A DNA stretch of 64,000 nucleotides from Actinomycetota bacterium (lineage in GTDB: Bacteria; Actinomycetota; Thermoleophilia; Gaiellales; Gaiellaceae), in contig CANFDS010000005.1 of assembly GCA_947445525.1 (NCBI GenBank), forward strand, positions 1 through 64,000, read 5' to 3'. This document shows positions 19,187 to 27,010 of the stretch, one piece after another. Position 1 is the first letter of the stretch, and every line of letters begins with the position of its first letter. The notes beneath the pieces were generated by a model, which saw only the letters and a program-made list of their open reading frames with translations, had not been told where the DNA came from and ran no database searches. Made by a program: the position numbers and the translations under genes.

Positions 19187-20994
19187 CAGGCGGCGCCCTC
19201 CAGCGGCGGCGGCAGCTCGGCCCCGTCCAGCGCGATCTCGACGGCCTGCCGCTCCAGCAGGCCGTGGTCGTGGATCTCGCGGTACACCGGGCTTGTCGCG
19301 AGCAGCTCGTCGTGGGTGCCGCGAGCCGCGATGCGCCCGGCTTCGAGCACGACGATCTCGTCGGCGAGCGCGATCGTCGACAGGCGGTGGGCGATGATGA
19401 TCGTGGTGCGGCCGCGCTTCGCCTCCTCCAGCCCGCTGCGGATGCGCGCCTCCGTCGTGGCGTCAACCGAGGCGGTGGCGTCGTCGAGGATGAGGATGCG
19501 GGGGTCGACGAGCAGCGCCCTGGCGATCGCGAGCCGCTGGCGCTGCCCGCCCGAGAGGGTGACTCCGCGCTCGCCGACCCGCGTGGCGTAGCCGTCGGGC
19601 AGGCGCTCGATGAACTCGTGCGCCTGCGCCAGCCGTGCTGCGCGCTCGACCTGCTCGTCGGTCGCCTCGGCGCGGCCGAACGCGATGTTCTCGCGCACCG
19701 TGGCCGAGAACAGCAGCGGATCCTGGGTGACGACGCCAATCTCGCGGCGCAGCGAGCGCAGCGTGACATTGCGCACGTCCATGCCGTCCACGAGCACGCG
19801 CCCTCGCGTCGCGTCGTAGAAGCGCGGCACGAGCGCCGCCAGCGTCGTCTTGCCGACGCCCGTGTGGCCGATGAAGGCGACGGTTCTGCCTGGCTCGAGC
19901 TCCAGGTCGATGCCCGCCAGCACGACGCGGCCCTCACCGTACTCGAAGTCGACTCCCTCGAAGCGGACGCGTCCGGGCCCGGCGGGCAACGCGTCGGCGC
20001 CGGGGAGGTCGGTGACGCTCTCCGGCTCGTCCACGATCTGGAAGATGCGCTCGCCGGAGGCGGTCGCCCGCTGGGTCAGCCCGATCCAGTTGCCGAGCAT
20101 GCGCAGCGGCATGATCAGCATCAGCAGCAGCAGGTTGAAGGTGAAGAACGAGCCGAGCGCCAGCGAGCCGTTGACCACCATGCGGGCGCCGACCAGCAGC
20201 ACCGCCGCCTGCGCGACGAGCGGCAGGAAGCCGAGCAGCGGCACGTAGAACGCGCGCTGGCGGTTGGCTCGCACGGTCTGCTCGAACACGGCCTGCGAGC
20301 GGGCCTCGAACGCCGTGGTCGTCGCCTCCTCCTGCGCGAAGGCCTTCACTACGTGGACGCCGACGATCGACTCCTCGGCTGCGGTGGCGACATCGGCGAG
20401 GCGTTGCTGCACGTCGCGCAGCACCGGGTGCGAGATGGCGCTGTAGCGGTAGGCGACGGCCACCAGCACGGGCGTCACCGCGATCCCGATCAGCGCGAGC
20501 CGCCAGTTGACGACGAACATCACCGCCGTCACGCCCACCACCGTCAGCAGGTGCTGCGCGATGAAGATCAGGCCGTAGCCGAGGAACATGCGCACGCTCG
20601 TCAGGTCGACGGTGGCGCGGGACATCAGCTGCCCGGTCTGGTGGCGGTCGTAGAAGCCGAACGAGAGGCGGACGAGCTTCCCGTAGAGCGCAGTGCGCAT
20701 GTCGTACTCCACCCCGAGCGACTGGTTGCCCGCGATGAAGCGCCGCCCTGCCAGCGCCCCGGCTTTGACCACCGAGACCACGGCGACGGCGACGACGAGC
20801 CACCACAGGCGGGTCTGCTGCCCGCCCCGGATCGCATCGATGACGGCGCCGGTGAGGAAGGCGATGCCGATCTGCGACCCCTGCGAGACAATCGCGAGCA
20901 CGACCGAGACGCCCAGCGAGATGCGGTACGGGCGAAGAAAGCCGAGGAGCCGCAGGAACGTCCGCAGGTTCGTGGGCGTGTCGGGCTCGGTCAC
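19186..20994 (-). CDS. ABC exporter half-transporter (permease-ATPase), Walker B DD
   Basis: GHTGVGKTTLAALV, LSGGQRQRLAIARALL, ILILDDATASVD; 1-bp overlap with partner. Confidence 0.92.
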   Translation of the reverse strand: MTEPDTPTNLRTFLRLLGFLRPYRISLGVSVVLAIVSQGSQIGIAFLTGAVIDAIRGGQQTRLWWLVVAVAVVSVVKAGALAGRRFIAGNQSLGVEYDMRTALYGKLVRLSFGFYDRHQTGQLMSRATVDLTSVRMFLGYGLIFIAQHLLTVVGVTAVMFVVNWRLALIGIAVTPVLVAVAYRYSAISHPVLRDVQQRLADVATAAEESIVGVHVVKAFAQEEATTTAFEARSQAVFEQTVRANRQRAFYVPLLGFLPLVAQAAVLLVGARMVVNGSLALGSFFTFNLLLLMLIMPLRMLGNWIGLTQRATASGERIFQIVDEPESVTDLPGADALPAGPGRVRFEGVDFEYGEGRVVLAGIDLELEPGRTVAFIGHTGVGKTTLAALVPRFYDATRGRVLVDGMDVRNVTLRSLRREIGVVTQDPLLFSATVRENIAFGRAEATDEQVERAARLAQAHEFIERLPDGYATRVGERGVTLSGGQRQRLAIARALLVDPRILILDDATASVDATTEARIRSGLEEAKRGRTTIIIAHRLSTIALADEIVVLEAGRIAARGTHDELLATSPVYREIHDHGLLERQAVEIALDGAELPPPLEGAA

Positions 20995-21110
20995 CCGTGG
21001 AGGATAGCCGTCGCCCCTGGCGGAGCCGTTGCGGCCGATCTATCGCCGTCGTATCCCCGACGCGTGCGTTGTAAGCTCGCCCCAAACGGCGACCGCCCCG
21101 AGGAGGGCCC

Positions 21111-21563
21111 ATGGAGCGCATGACGTACTCGAACTTCGGCTACTACAAGCCGCAGGACAGCGACCTCGACGACGCCGAGAAGTGGGCGTTCCCCTTCATC
21201 GAAGGCTCGCAGTTCCGCGCGATCAACGTCGGCATCGACGAGCCCGCCTGTCAGATCAACTATGAGGACTGGCTGCCCGGGCCGGACATCTGGTGGAGCA
21301 TGAACCACGACGAGGTGCACGTCGTGACCAAAGGCCGCGCCGAGGTCGAGTACTGGCTCGCCCCGCTGATGCAGGAGAACAAGCTGGTGATCGCCGACGT
21401 CGGCGATGTCTACTTCCTGCCACGCGGTGCCCGGATCCGCTGGCGCGTCCTCGGCGACGAGCCATTCCGCCACCTCTGCATCTGCTACCCGAACCCCGGC
21501 TACCCGGTGCCGAAGGCGAAGAGCGTCGGCGGCGGCATGACCGACCCGCCGAAGACGCGGTAG
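21111..21563 (+). CDS. Cupin-domain protein
   Basis: WWSMNHDEVHVVTKGRAEVEYWLAPLMQENKLVIADVGDVYFLPRGARIRWRV. Confidence 0.8.
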   Translation: MERMTYSNFGYYKPQDSDLDDAEKWAFPFIEGSQFRAINVGIDEPACQINYEDWLPGPDIWWSMNHDEVHVVTKGRAEVEYWLAPLMQENKLVIADVGDVYFLPRGARIRWRVLGDEPFRHLCICYPNPGYPVPKAKSVGGGMTDPPKTR

Positions 21564-21577
21564 AGGACTTCGCTCGG

Positions 21578-22306
21578 GTGTCCCGCTACATCGGCATCGA
21601 CGGATGCAAAGCCGGCTGGCTGGCCGTGTCGCGTGGGCGGTCTGGAGTGACGTGGCGCATGTTCAAGACCATTAGAGACGTGGCAGCCGCATTTCCGGGA
21701 GCTGAGCGCATTCTCATCGACTGTCCCATCGGGCTGCCGTCGTCGGCTGCTCCGATTCGGCCCTGCGATCAGCTGGCTCGGAAAGCTCTCGGCAAGCCAC
21801 GAATGTCGAGCGTATTCCCTGTCCCGTGTCGTGAAGCGCTCATGGCCGGAGGGCTGGTCGAGGCCCGCCGCATCAATCAACTGCATCTCGGCAGGAGCCT
21901 CGGAGCTCAGACCTGGGCGATCTCCTCGAAGATCGCCGAGGTCGACGAGTTTCTGCGGGCCGATCTGAAGCGGCACGTCGTGTTCCGAGAGATCCACCCC
22001 GAGGTGTGTTTCTGGGCGCTCGCCGGCGGGCATCCGATGGTGCACCGCAAGAAGACAGGGGCAGGAGAATACGAGAGACTCCAGGTGCTTCGGCACCATC
22101 TCCCCGAGATCGATGACCTCATGAGCGACGTTCGTTCGACCACACTCCGGAAGGATGTCCAGCCCGACGACGTGATCGACGCAGCGGTTGGATTCGTCAC
22201 CGCTGAAGCGCGAAGTGGGAGGATCAGCACACTGACAGGCAGCCCATCTCACGACGACTCAGGGTTTCCTCTGGAGATGCTGTACCTCCATCCGGACACC
22301 GACTGA
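21578..22306 (+). CDS. DUF429 family protein
   Basis: VSRYIGIDGCKAGWLAVSRGRSG...ERILIDCPIGLPSS...REIHPEVCFWAL...DDVIDAAVGFVTA. Confidence 0.8.
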   Translation: MSRYIGIDGCKAGWLAVSRGRSGVTWRMFKTIRDVAAAFPGAERILIDCPIGLPSSAAPIRPCDQLARKALGKPRMSSVFPVPCREALMAGGLVEARRINQLHLGRSLGAQTWAISSKIAEVDEFLRADLKRHVVFREIHPEVCFWALAGGHPMVHRKKTGAGEYERLQVLRHHLPEIDDLMSDVRSTTLRKDVQPDDVIDAAVGFVTAEARSGRISTLTGSPSHDDSGFPLEMLYLHPDTD

Positions 22307-22322
22307 CCCCGGCTCTCAGACG

Positions 22323-22934
22323 TCAGAGTGCGATGGCGGTCAGCTCCGCGGCGATTGCCGCGAGCGCGCGGTCGAGGCGCTCGCGGTTGCCGGGCTGGTG
22401 TGGCCACGAGCTGGCGCCCGACGGGTGGGGGAGGGGGATGACGACGGCGCCGTCACGCTGGAAGCGCTCGCCGATCAGGGCTGTAAGGGGGAGCGAGCCC
22501 GTTCGGCTGCCGGCACCGCCGAGCAGCCCCTGGATCGCCAGGCCGCCGACGGGCACGACGAGCCTCGGTGCGAGCAGGCGCAGCTCCTCGTCGCGCCAGC
22601 GGGCGCAGAGGTCGCGCTCCGGGGGCGACGGCGCCCGGTCGCCGCGGCCGCCGGGCACGCGACCCGGGTAGCAGCGCGTCACCGACGCACAGTAGAAGGT
22701 CGCGTAGAACGCCTCCTCGTCGAGTCCGAGCCAGCGGCGGAGCTGCTTGCCGGCCCGCCCGCGCCACGGACGGCGCTCGTCGCCCTCGACGATCCCGGGT
22801 GCCTGCCCCAGCAGGTACGCCTGCTGCCCCGGCCGCCCCTCGAACACCGGCAGCGACTCGACCTGGAAGCCCGCGTCGTGGCAGGCGTGGCAGTCGCGGC
22901 AGGCGGCCTGCACGGCGAGCAGGGCGGCGCTCAC
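22323..22934 (-). CDS. Uracil-DNA glycosylase superfamily protein (Fe-S type)
   Basis: CRDCHACHDAGFQVESLPVFEGRPGQQAYLLGQAPGIVEGDERRPWRGRAGKQLRRWLGL...PLPHPSGAS. Confidence 0.82.
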   Translation of the reverse strand: MSAALLAVQAACRDCHACHDAGFQVESLPVFEGRPGQQAYLLGQAPGIVEGDERRPWRGRAGKQLRRWLGLDEEAFYATFYCASVTRCYPGRVPGGRGDRAPSPPERDLCARWRDEELRLLAPRLVVPVGGLAIQGLLGGAGSRTGSLPLTALIGERFQRDGAVVIPLPHPSGASSWPHQPGNRERLDRALAAIAAELTAIAL

Positions 22935-23485
22935 CGCAGGGGCACCCGCACCGCGACGAACCGTGTGCCGGCGAACACGGTTGCGCCAGTGACGCCGGCA
23001 CCACCACCGCCGACGGCACCAGGACTGCCGCTACCACAGCCGGCCTCCCTCAGCTCCGCGAGCAGCCCGTCAGCGGTGAAGAAGCACTTGAGCGCCTCCC
23101 AGCGCGAGCCGTCGTTGAGAGTGCGCTCCTGGATCGCCTCGGCGGCGACGCCGGGCCGCAGCGCCGAGTCGACGATCACGAGCTCGGGTGCGAGCCGCCT
23201 CGCCTCGCCGAGGAAGGCCGCGCGCTCGGCAGGGGCGAGATGGCCGTAGAAGTGACCGCTGAAGACGCGGTCGAGGGCGGCGTCGGAGAAGGGGAGCGCG
23301 AAGGCGTCGGCGCGGACGAAGCGCCCACCGGGCACCCGGCCGCGCGCGACCGCGAGCATGCGCTCGCTCTGATCGCTGCTGATCACCTCGCCGGCCCAGC
23401 CCGGCCGGTCGCGGTCGGCGAACAGCCCGGTGCCGCGCCACCAGTCGTCGTACTCGTCGGCCCGCGCGTCGTAGTAGTCCCTCAT
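22931..23485 (-). CDS. SAM-methyltransferase-like protein lacking the glycine-rich SAM motif I
   Basis: MRDYYDARADEYDDWWRGTGLFADRDRPGWAGEVISSDQSERMLAVARGRVPGGRFVRADAFALPFSDAALDRVFSGHFYGHL. Confidence 0.7.
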   Translation of the reverse strand: MRDYYDARADEYDDWWRGTGLFADRDRPGWAGEVISSDQSERMLAVARGRVPGGRFVRADAFALPFSDAALDRVFSGHFYGHLAPAERAAFLGEARRLAPELVIVDSALRPGVAAEAIQERTLNDGSRWEALKCFFTADGLLAELREAGCGSGSPGAVGGGGAGVTGATVFAGTRFVAVRVPLR

Positions 23486-23494
23486 CCCGTCGCC

Positions 23495-23501
23495 TAGAGT
23501 A
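23495..23501. promoter_or_regulatory. Overlapping divergent -10 boxes (+ TAGAGT, - TACTCT)
   Basis: TAGAGT-N7-ATG (23508, +) and TACTCT-N10-ATG (23485, -) overlap by 5 bp. Confidence 0.55.
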
Positions 23502-23507
23502 GAGCGC

Positions 23508-24386
23508 ATGCTGCTGGAGGCCGTGCCGAACTTCTCGGAGGGCCGCGACGAGCTCACCCTCGCGGCGCTCGGCGCGGCGCTCGCCGCGCATGCCCGCGTC
23601 CTCGACGTGCACGCGGATGCCGACCACGACCGCTGCGTCTTCACCGTGGTGGGCCGGCCCGATCAGCTGGTCGAGGCTCTCGTCGGCGCCGTCCGGGTCG
23701 CACTCGAGCGGATCGACCTGCGTGCGAAGAGCGGCGTGCATCCGCGCATCGGCGCCGCCGACGTGCTGCCGATCGTGCCGCTCGAGCCCCACCAGCTCTC
23801 TGCCGCCCGCGTCGCGGCGACCGCGCTTGCGCGCCGGCTGGCGCACGAGCTCGGCGTGCCGGTCTTCCTCTACGGCGCCTGCGCCGGCGGCCTGCGACCC
23901 TCGCACTTCCGCCGTGGCGGGCTCTCCGCGCTCTGCGCGCGCGTGCTGGCGGGAGAGCTCCGGCCCGACTTCGGGCCACCGCTGGTCGACCTGCAGCACG
24001 GCGCCTGCCTCGTCGGCGCACGGCCACCGCTCGTCGCCTTCAACGTCAATCTGGCAACCGGTGACGTCGAGGTCGCCCGCGCGATCGCCGCGGTCGTGCG
24101 CGAGGCGGGCGGGGGCTTCCCGGGTGTGCGCGCGCTCGGGCTCGCCCTCGAGCGGGCCGGCTGCGTCCAGGTGAGCATGAACATCGAGGACTGGCAGACG
24201 GCGCCGCCGCACCTGGTCGTCGCGCGCATTCGCGAGGAGGCGGCGCAACGCGGGGTGGAGGTGCTCGGCTCCGAGCTGGTCGGGCTGCTCCCGGCCGGCG
24301 CCGCCGCGCTCGCTGCGGCAGGGCCGCTGGGCCTGCCCGGGCTGGCACCCGACCGGATCCTCGAGAGTCGCGCGCTCGGCGCCTAG
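23508..24386 (+). CDS. ftcD: Glutamate formimidoyltransferase
   Basis: LLEAVPNFSEGRD...HADADHDRCVFTVVG...KSGVHPRIGAADVLPIVPLE...AFNVNLATGDVEVARAIA...QVSMNIEDWQTAPPHLV. Confidence 0.92.
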   Translation: MLLEAVPNFSEGRDELTLAALGAALAAHARVLDVHADADHDRCVFTVVGRPDQLVEALVGAVRVALERIDLRAKSGVHPRIGAADVLPIVPLEPHQLSAARVAATALARRLAHELGVPVFLYGACAGGLRPSHFRRGGLSALCARVLAGELRPDFGPPLVDLQHGACLVGARPPLVAFNVNLATGDVEVARAIAAVVREAGGGFPGVRALGLALERAGCVQVSMNIEDWQTAPPHLVVARIREEAAQRGVEVLGSELVGLLPAGAAALAAAGPLGLPGLAPDRILESRALGA

Positions 24387-24409
24387 CGCCGCTCGGCCCT
24401 GCCCGCCCG

Positions 24410-24415
24410 TAAACT
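24410..24415 (+). promoter_or_regulatory. Putative leaderless -10 box (TAAACT)
   Basis: TAAACT-N6-GTG (24422). Confidence 0.6.
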
Positions 24416-24421
24416 GCCCGC

Positions 24422-24640
24422 GTGCGCAACCTGAACCTTCACAGCTTCATCCGCGGTCGCAACCCGTATCGTGACGCTGCCCTCGTCAATGCGGGCCTCG
24501 GCGTCGTCGTCATCGTGGTCGCAGTCGCCACTGGCGGCTCCGTCGTACGCGCCGTGGTCGCCGTGCTGATCGCATGGGTGGCCGGCACTGCGTACTCGTG
24601 GTGGCGCGTCCGCCAGCGCGCCGCCCGCGACGCCGACTGA
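24422..24640 (+). CDS. Small membrane protein (72 aa)
   Basis: RNLNLHSFIRGRNPYRDAALVNAGLGVVVIVVAVATGGSVVRAVVAVLIAWVAGTAYSWWRVRQRA; leaderless-type TAAACT box. Confidence 0.55.
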   Translation: MRNLNLHSFIRGRNPYRDAALVNAGLGVVVIVVAVATGGSVVRAVVAVLIAWVAGTAYSWWRVRQRAARDAD

Positions 24641-24653
24641 CCCGCGCCGCCGG

Positions 24654-24659
24654 TACCCT
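24654..24659 (+). promoter_or_regulatory. Putative leaderless -10 box (TACCCT)
   Basis: TACCCT-N7-ATG (24667). Confidence 0.55.
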
Positions 24660-24666
24660 GCCACGC

Positions 24667-25116
24667 ATGGCCTCCAAGAAGCAGCAGAAGCGGCGTGACA
24701 AGTCCATGCGGCACGGTCTCGGCCGTCACGCGTTCGAGTACGTCACGCTCGACGAGGAGGGCAACGAGGTCGAGGTCGAGGATGCGCCGGCCGAGAAGCC
24801 TGCGCGCGCGAGTGGCAAGAAGGGCTCCACCCAGCAGCGTTCGCGCCGTCAGCCAAAGGTGCCCCAGCCGCCGTCGGTCAAGCGCATCGGCAAGAAGGCG
24901 GCCCTCTTCATCCCGGTCATTTTGCTGCTGACGCTGTCGCAGAAGAACGTCGCGATGGAGGCCCGCATCATCCAGGCGCTGCTGTTCGCCGTCATGTTCG
25001 TCGCGATCATGTGGCTCAGCGACCACCTCGTCTACAAGATGTACGTCAAGCGCCAGGCCAGGGCGAAGGAAGCCCCGTCGGGCAAGCCGGGCTCGGGCAG
25101 GCCCGGCAAGGACTGA
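24667..25116 (+). CDS. Basic membrane protein of unknown function
   Basis: MASKKQQKRRDKSMRHGLGRHAFEYVTLDEEGNEVEVED... two hydrophobic segments; TACCCT box 7 nt upstream. Confidence 0.6.
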   Translation: MASKKQQKRRDKSMRHGLGRHAFEYVTLDEEGNEVEVEDAPAEKPARASGKKGSTQQRSRRQPKVPQPPSVKRIGKKAALFIPVILLLTLSQKNVAMEARIIQALLFAVMFVAIMWLSDHLVYKMYVKRQARAKEAPSGKPGSGRPGKD

Positions 25117-25121
25117 GCTCG

Positions 25122-25784
25122 GTGACCCTCTCCGTCCACGGCTATCCGCTCGGGCAGTACCAGACCAACTGCTACGTCGTGCGCGCCGCCGACGATGCGA
25201 CCGACGCGGTCGTTGTCGACCCGGGCGCGCAGGGCCCCGTGCTGATCGCCGAGCTCGACCGGCTCGGTATTCGGCCCGTGGCGATCCTCGTCACGCACTT
25301 CCACTTCGACCACATCGGCGCCGTTGCCGACCTGGCCGAGGCGTATGGCTGCCCCGTCTCGATGTGTGCCGACGAGGCCTACGGGCTGGAGAACCCGGAT
25401 GCGGTGTTCCCCAACAGCGGCGCGCGGCCGTGGGTGCCGGAGGTCCGCCTCGCGGGCGACGAGACGTTCACGGTCGCCGGCGTCACCTTCGAGACCGTGC
25501 GAGTGCCCGGCCACTCGCCCGCGCACATCGCCTTCCACGCCGATGGCTGCCTGTTCTCGGGCGACGTGCTCTTCGCCGGCTCGGTCGGCCGCACCGACCT
25601 GCCGGGGGCCAGCTGGGACGTGTTGAAGGAGTCGCTTCGCCTGCTCGGCGAGCGCTTCCCCGCGGCCACTGACGTCTACTCGGGACATGGCCCGGCGACC
25701 ACGCTCGGCCAGGAGCTGCAGACGAATCCCTTCCTCGCCGAGCTGCGCGCCGAGCGCGAGGCCCGCCCGGAGCCAACGGCGTGA
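25122..25784 (+). CDS. MBL-fold hydrolase (glyoxalase II-like)
   Basis: QTNCYVVRAADDATDAVVVDPGAQGPVL...VTHFHFDHIGAV...VPGHSPAHIAFHADGCLFSGDVLFAGSVGRTDL. Confidence 0.9.
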   Translation: MTLSVHGYPLGQYQTNCYVVRAADDATDAVVVDPGAQGPVLIAELDRLGIRPVAILVTHFHFDHIGAVADLAEAYGCPVSMCADEAYGLENPDAVFPNSGARPWVPEVRLAGDETFTVAGVTFETVRVPGHSPAHIAFHADGCLFSGDVLFAGSVGRTDLPGASWDVLKESLRLLGERFPAATDVYSGHGPATTLGQELQTNPFLAELRAEREARPEPTA

Positions 25785-27010
25785 GCGCGCGCATCGAGGC
25801 GCCGCGCGGCACGCTCGACGCGCTGCCGGCGGCGTCGGGCGCCCGCGATCTCGTGCTGCGCACCACCGCCGAGGTCGCCGGCGTCTACGGCTACGGCGCC
25901 ATCGTCACCCCGACGTTCGAGTCCACCGAGCTGTTCCGGCGCACTGCCGGGCTCGGATCCGACGTCGTCTCGAAAGAGATGTACACGTTCGAGGACCGCG
26001 GCAACCGCTCGCTCACGCTGCGCCCCGAGGGCACCGCCGGCGTCGCGCGTGCGTACGTCGAGCATGGCCTGCACAAGACGCCGCAGCCGGTCAAGGCCTG
26101 GTACGCCGGGCCGATGTTCCGCTACGCCGCGCCGCAGAAGGGCCGCTACCGCGAGTTCTGGCAGGTCGGCTTCGAGGCAATGGGCAGCGCCGATGCCGGC
26201 CTCGACGTCGAGGTGATCCGGCTCTTCGTCGAGATCGTCGACCGGCTCGGCCTGACGGGCGTCCGGCTCGAGCTCAACTCGATCGGCGACCGGCAGTGTC
26301 GCCCGGCGTACGTCGAGCAGCTGCAGGGCTTCCTCGCCGACCACCGCTCCGAGCTCGACGACGACGCCCGCGCCAAGGCCGCTACGAGCCCGCTGCGCGT
26401 GTTCGACACCAAGAGCCCGCGCGTCGCCGAGCTGCTGGCCGCCGCGCCGACGATCGGCGGCTCGCTCTGCGCCGACTGCGCCGCCCACTTCGCCGAAGTG
26501 CGCGCCGTGCTCGACGCGCTGGGCGTCGTCTACGAGGTCAAGCCGACCCTCGTGCGTGGCCTCGACTACTACACGCGCACGGTCTGGGAGTTCGTCAACG
26601 ACGACCTCGACGCCTCGCAGAGCACCGTATGTGCCGGCGGCCGCTACGACTACCTGATCGAGGAGATCGGTGGCCAGCCCACGCCCGGCGTCGGCTGGGC
26701 GGCCGGGGTCGAGCGGCTCGCACTCTCGCTGGGCGACCTCGAGGCGCAGCCGGAGATCGATGTCTTCGTCGCCGTTGACGATCCCGTGCGCCGCACCGAG
26801 GCGCTCGTCGCGCTGGCCGCGCTGCGCAGCCTGGGCCTGCGCGCCGAGACCGACTATGCCGGCCGCTCGCTCAAGGGCCAGCTGACACAGGCGCAGCGCG
26901 TGGGCGCGCAGACAACCGTGATCGTGCGGGCCGACGGGGTCACCGTCCGCCGGCGCGGGGCAGACGACATCGTGGTCGAGACGATCCAGGAGGCGGTGGA
27001 GAAGCTGTGA
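25781..27010 (+). CDS. hisS: Histidyl-tRNA synthetase
   Basis: PRGTLDALPAASGARDLVL...TPTFESTELFRRTAGLGSDVVSKEMYTFEDRGNRSLTLRPEGTAGVARAY; LVRGLDYYTRTVWEF. Confidence 0.97.
   Translation: MSARIEAPRGTLDALPAASGARDLVLRTTAEVAGVYGYGAIVTPTFESTELFRRTAGLGSDVVSKEMYTFEDRGNRSLTLRPEGTAGVARAYVEHGLHKTPQPVKAWYAGPMFRYAAPQKGRYREFWQVGFEAMGSADAGLDVEVIRLFVEIVDRLGLTGVRLELNSIGDRQCRPAYVEQLQGFLADHRSELDDDARAKAATSPLRVFDTKSPRVAELLAAAPTIGGSLCADCAAHFAEVRAVLDALGVVYEVKPTLVRGLDYYTRTVWEFVNDDLDASQSTVCAGGRYDYLIEEIGGQPTPGVGWAAGVERLALSLGDLEAQPEIDVFVAVDDPVRRTEALVALAALRSLGLRAETDYAGRSLKGQLTQAQRVGAQTTVIVRADGVTVRRRGADDIVVETIQEAVEKL

Noticed and set aside
17450-21123. Long plus-strand ORFs (713 and 619 aa) opposite the ABC transporter genes
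   Set aside because: Antisense shadows of two unambiguous ABC exporter subunits.
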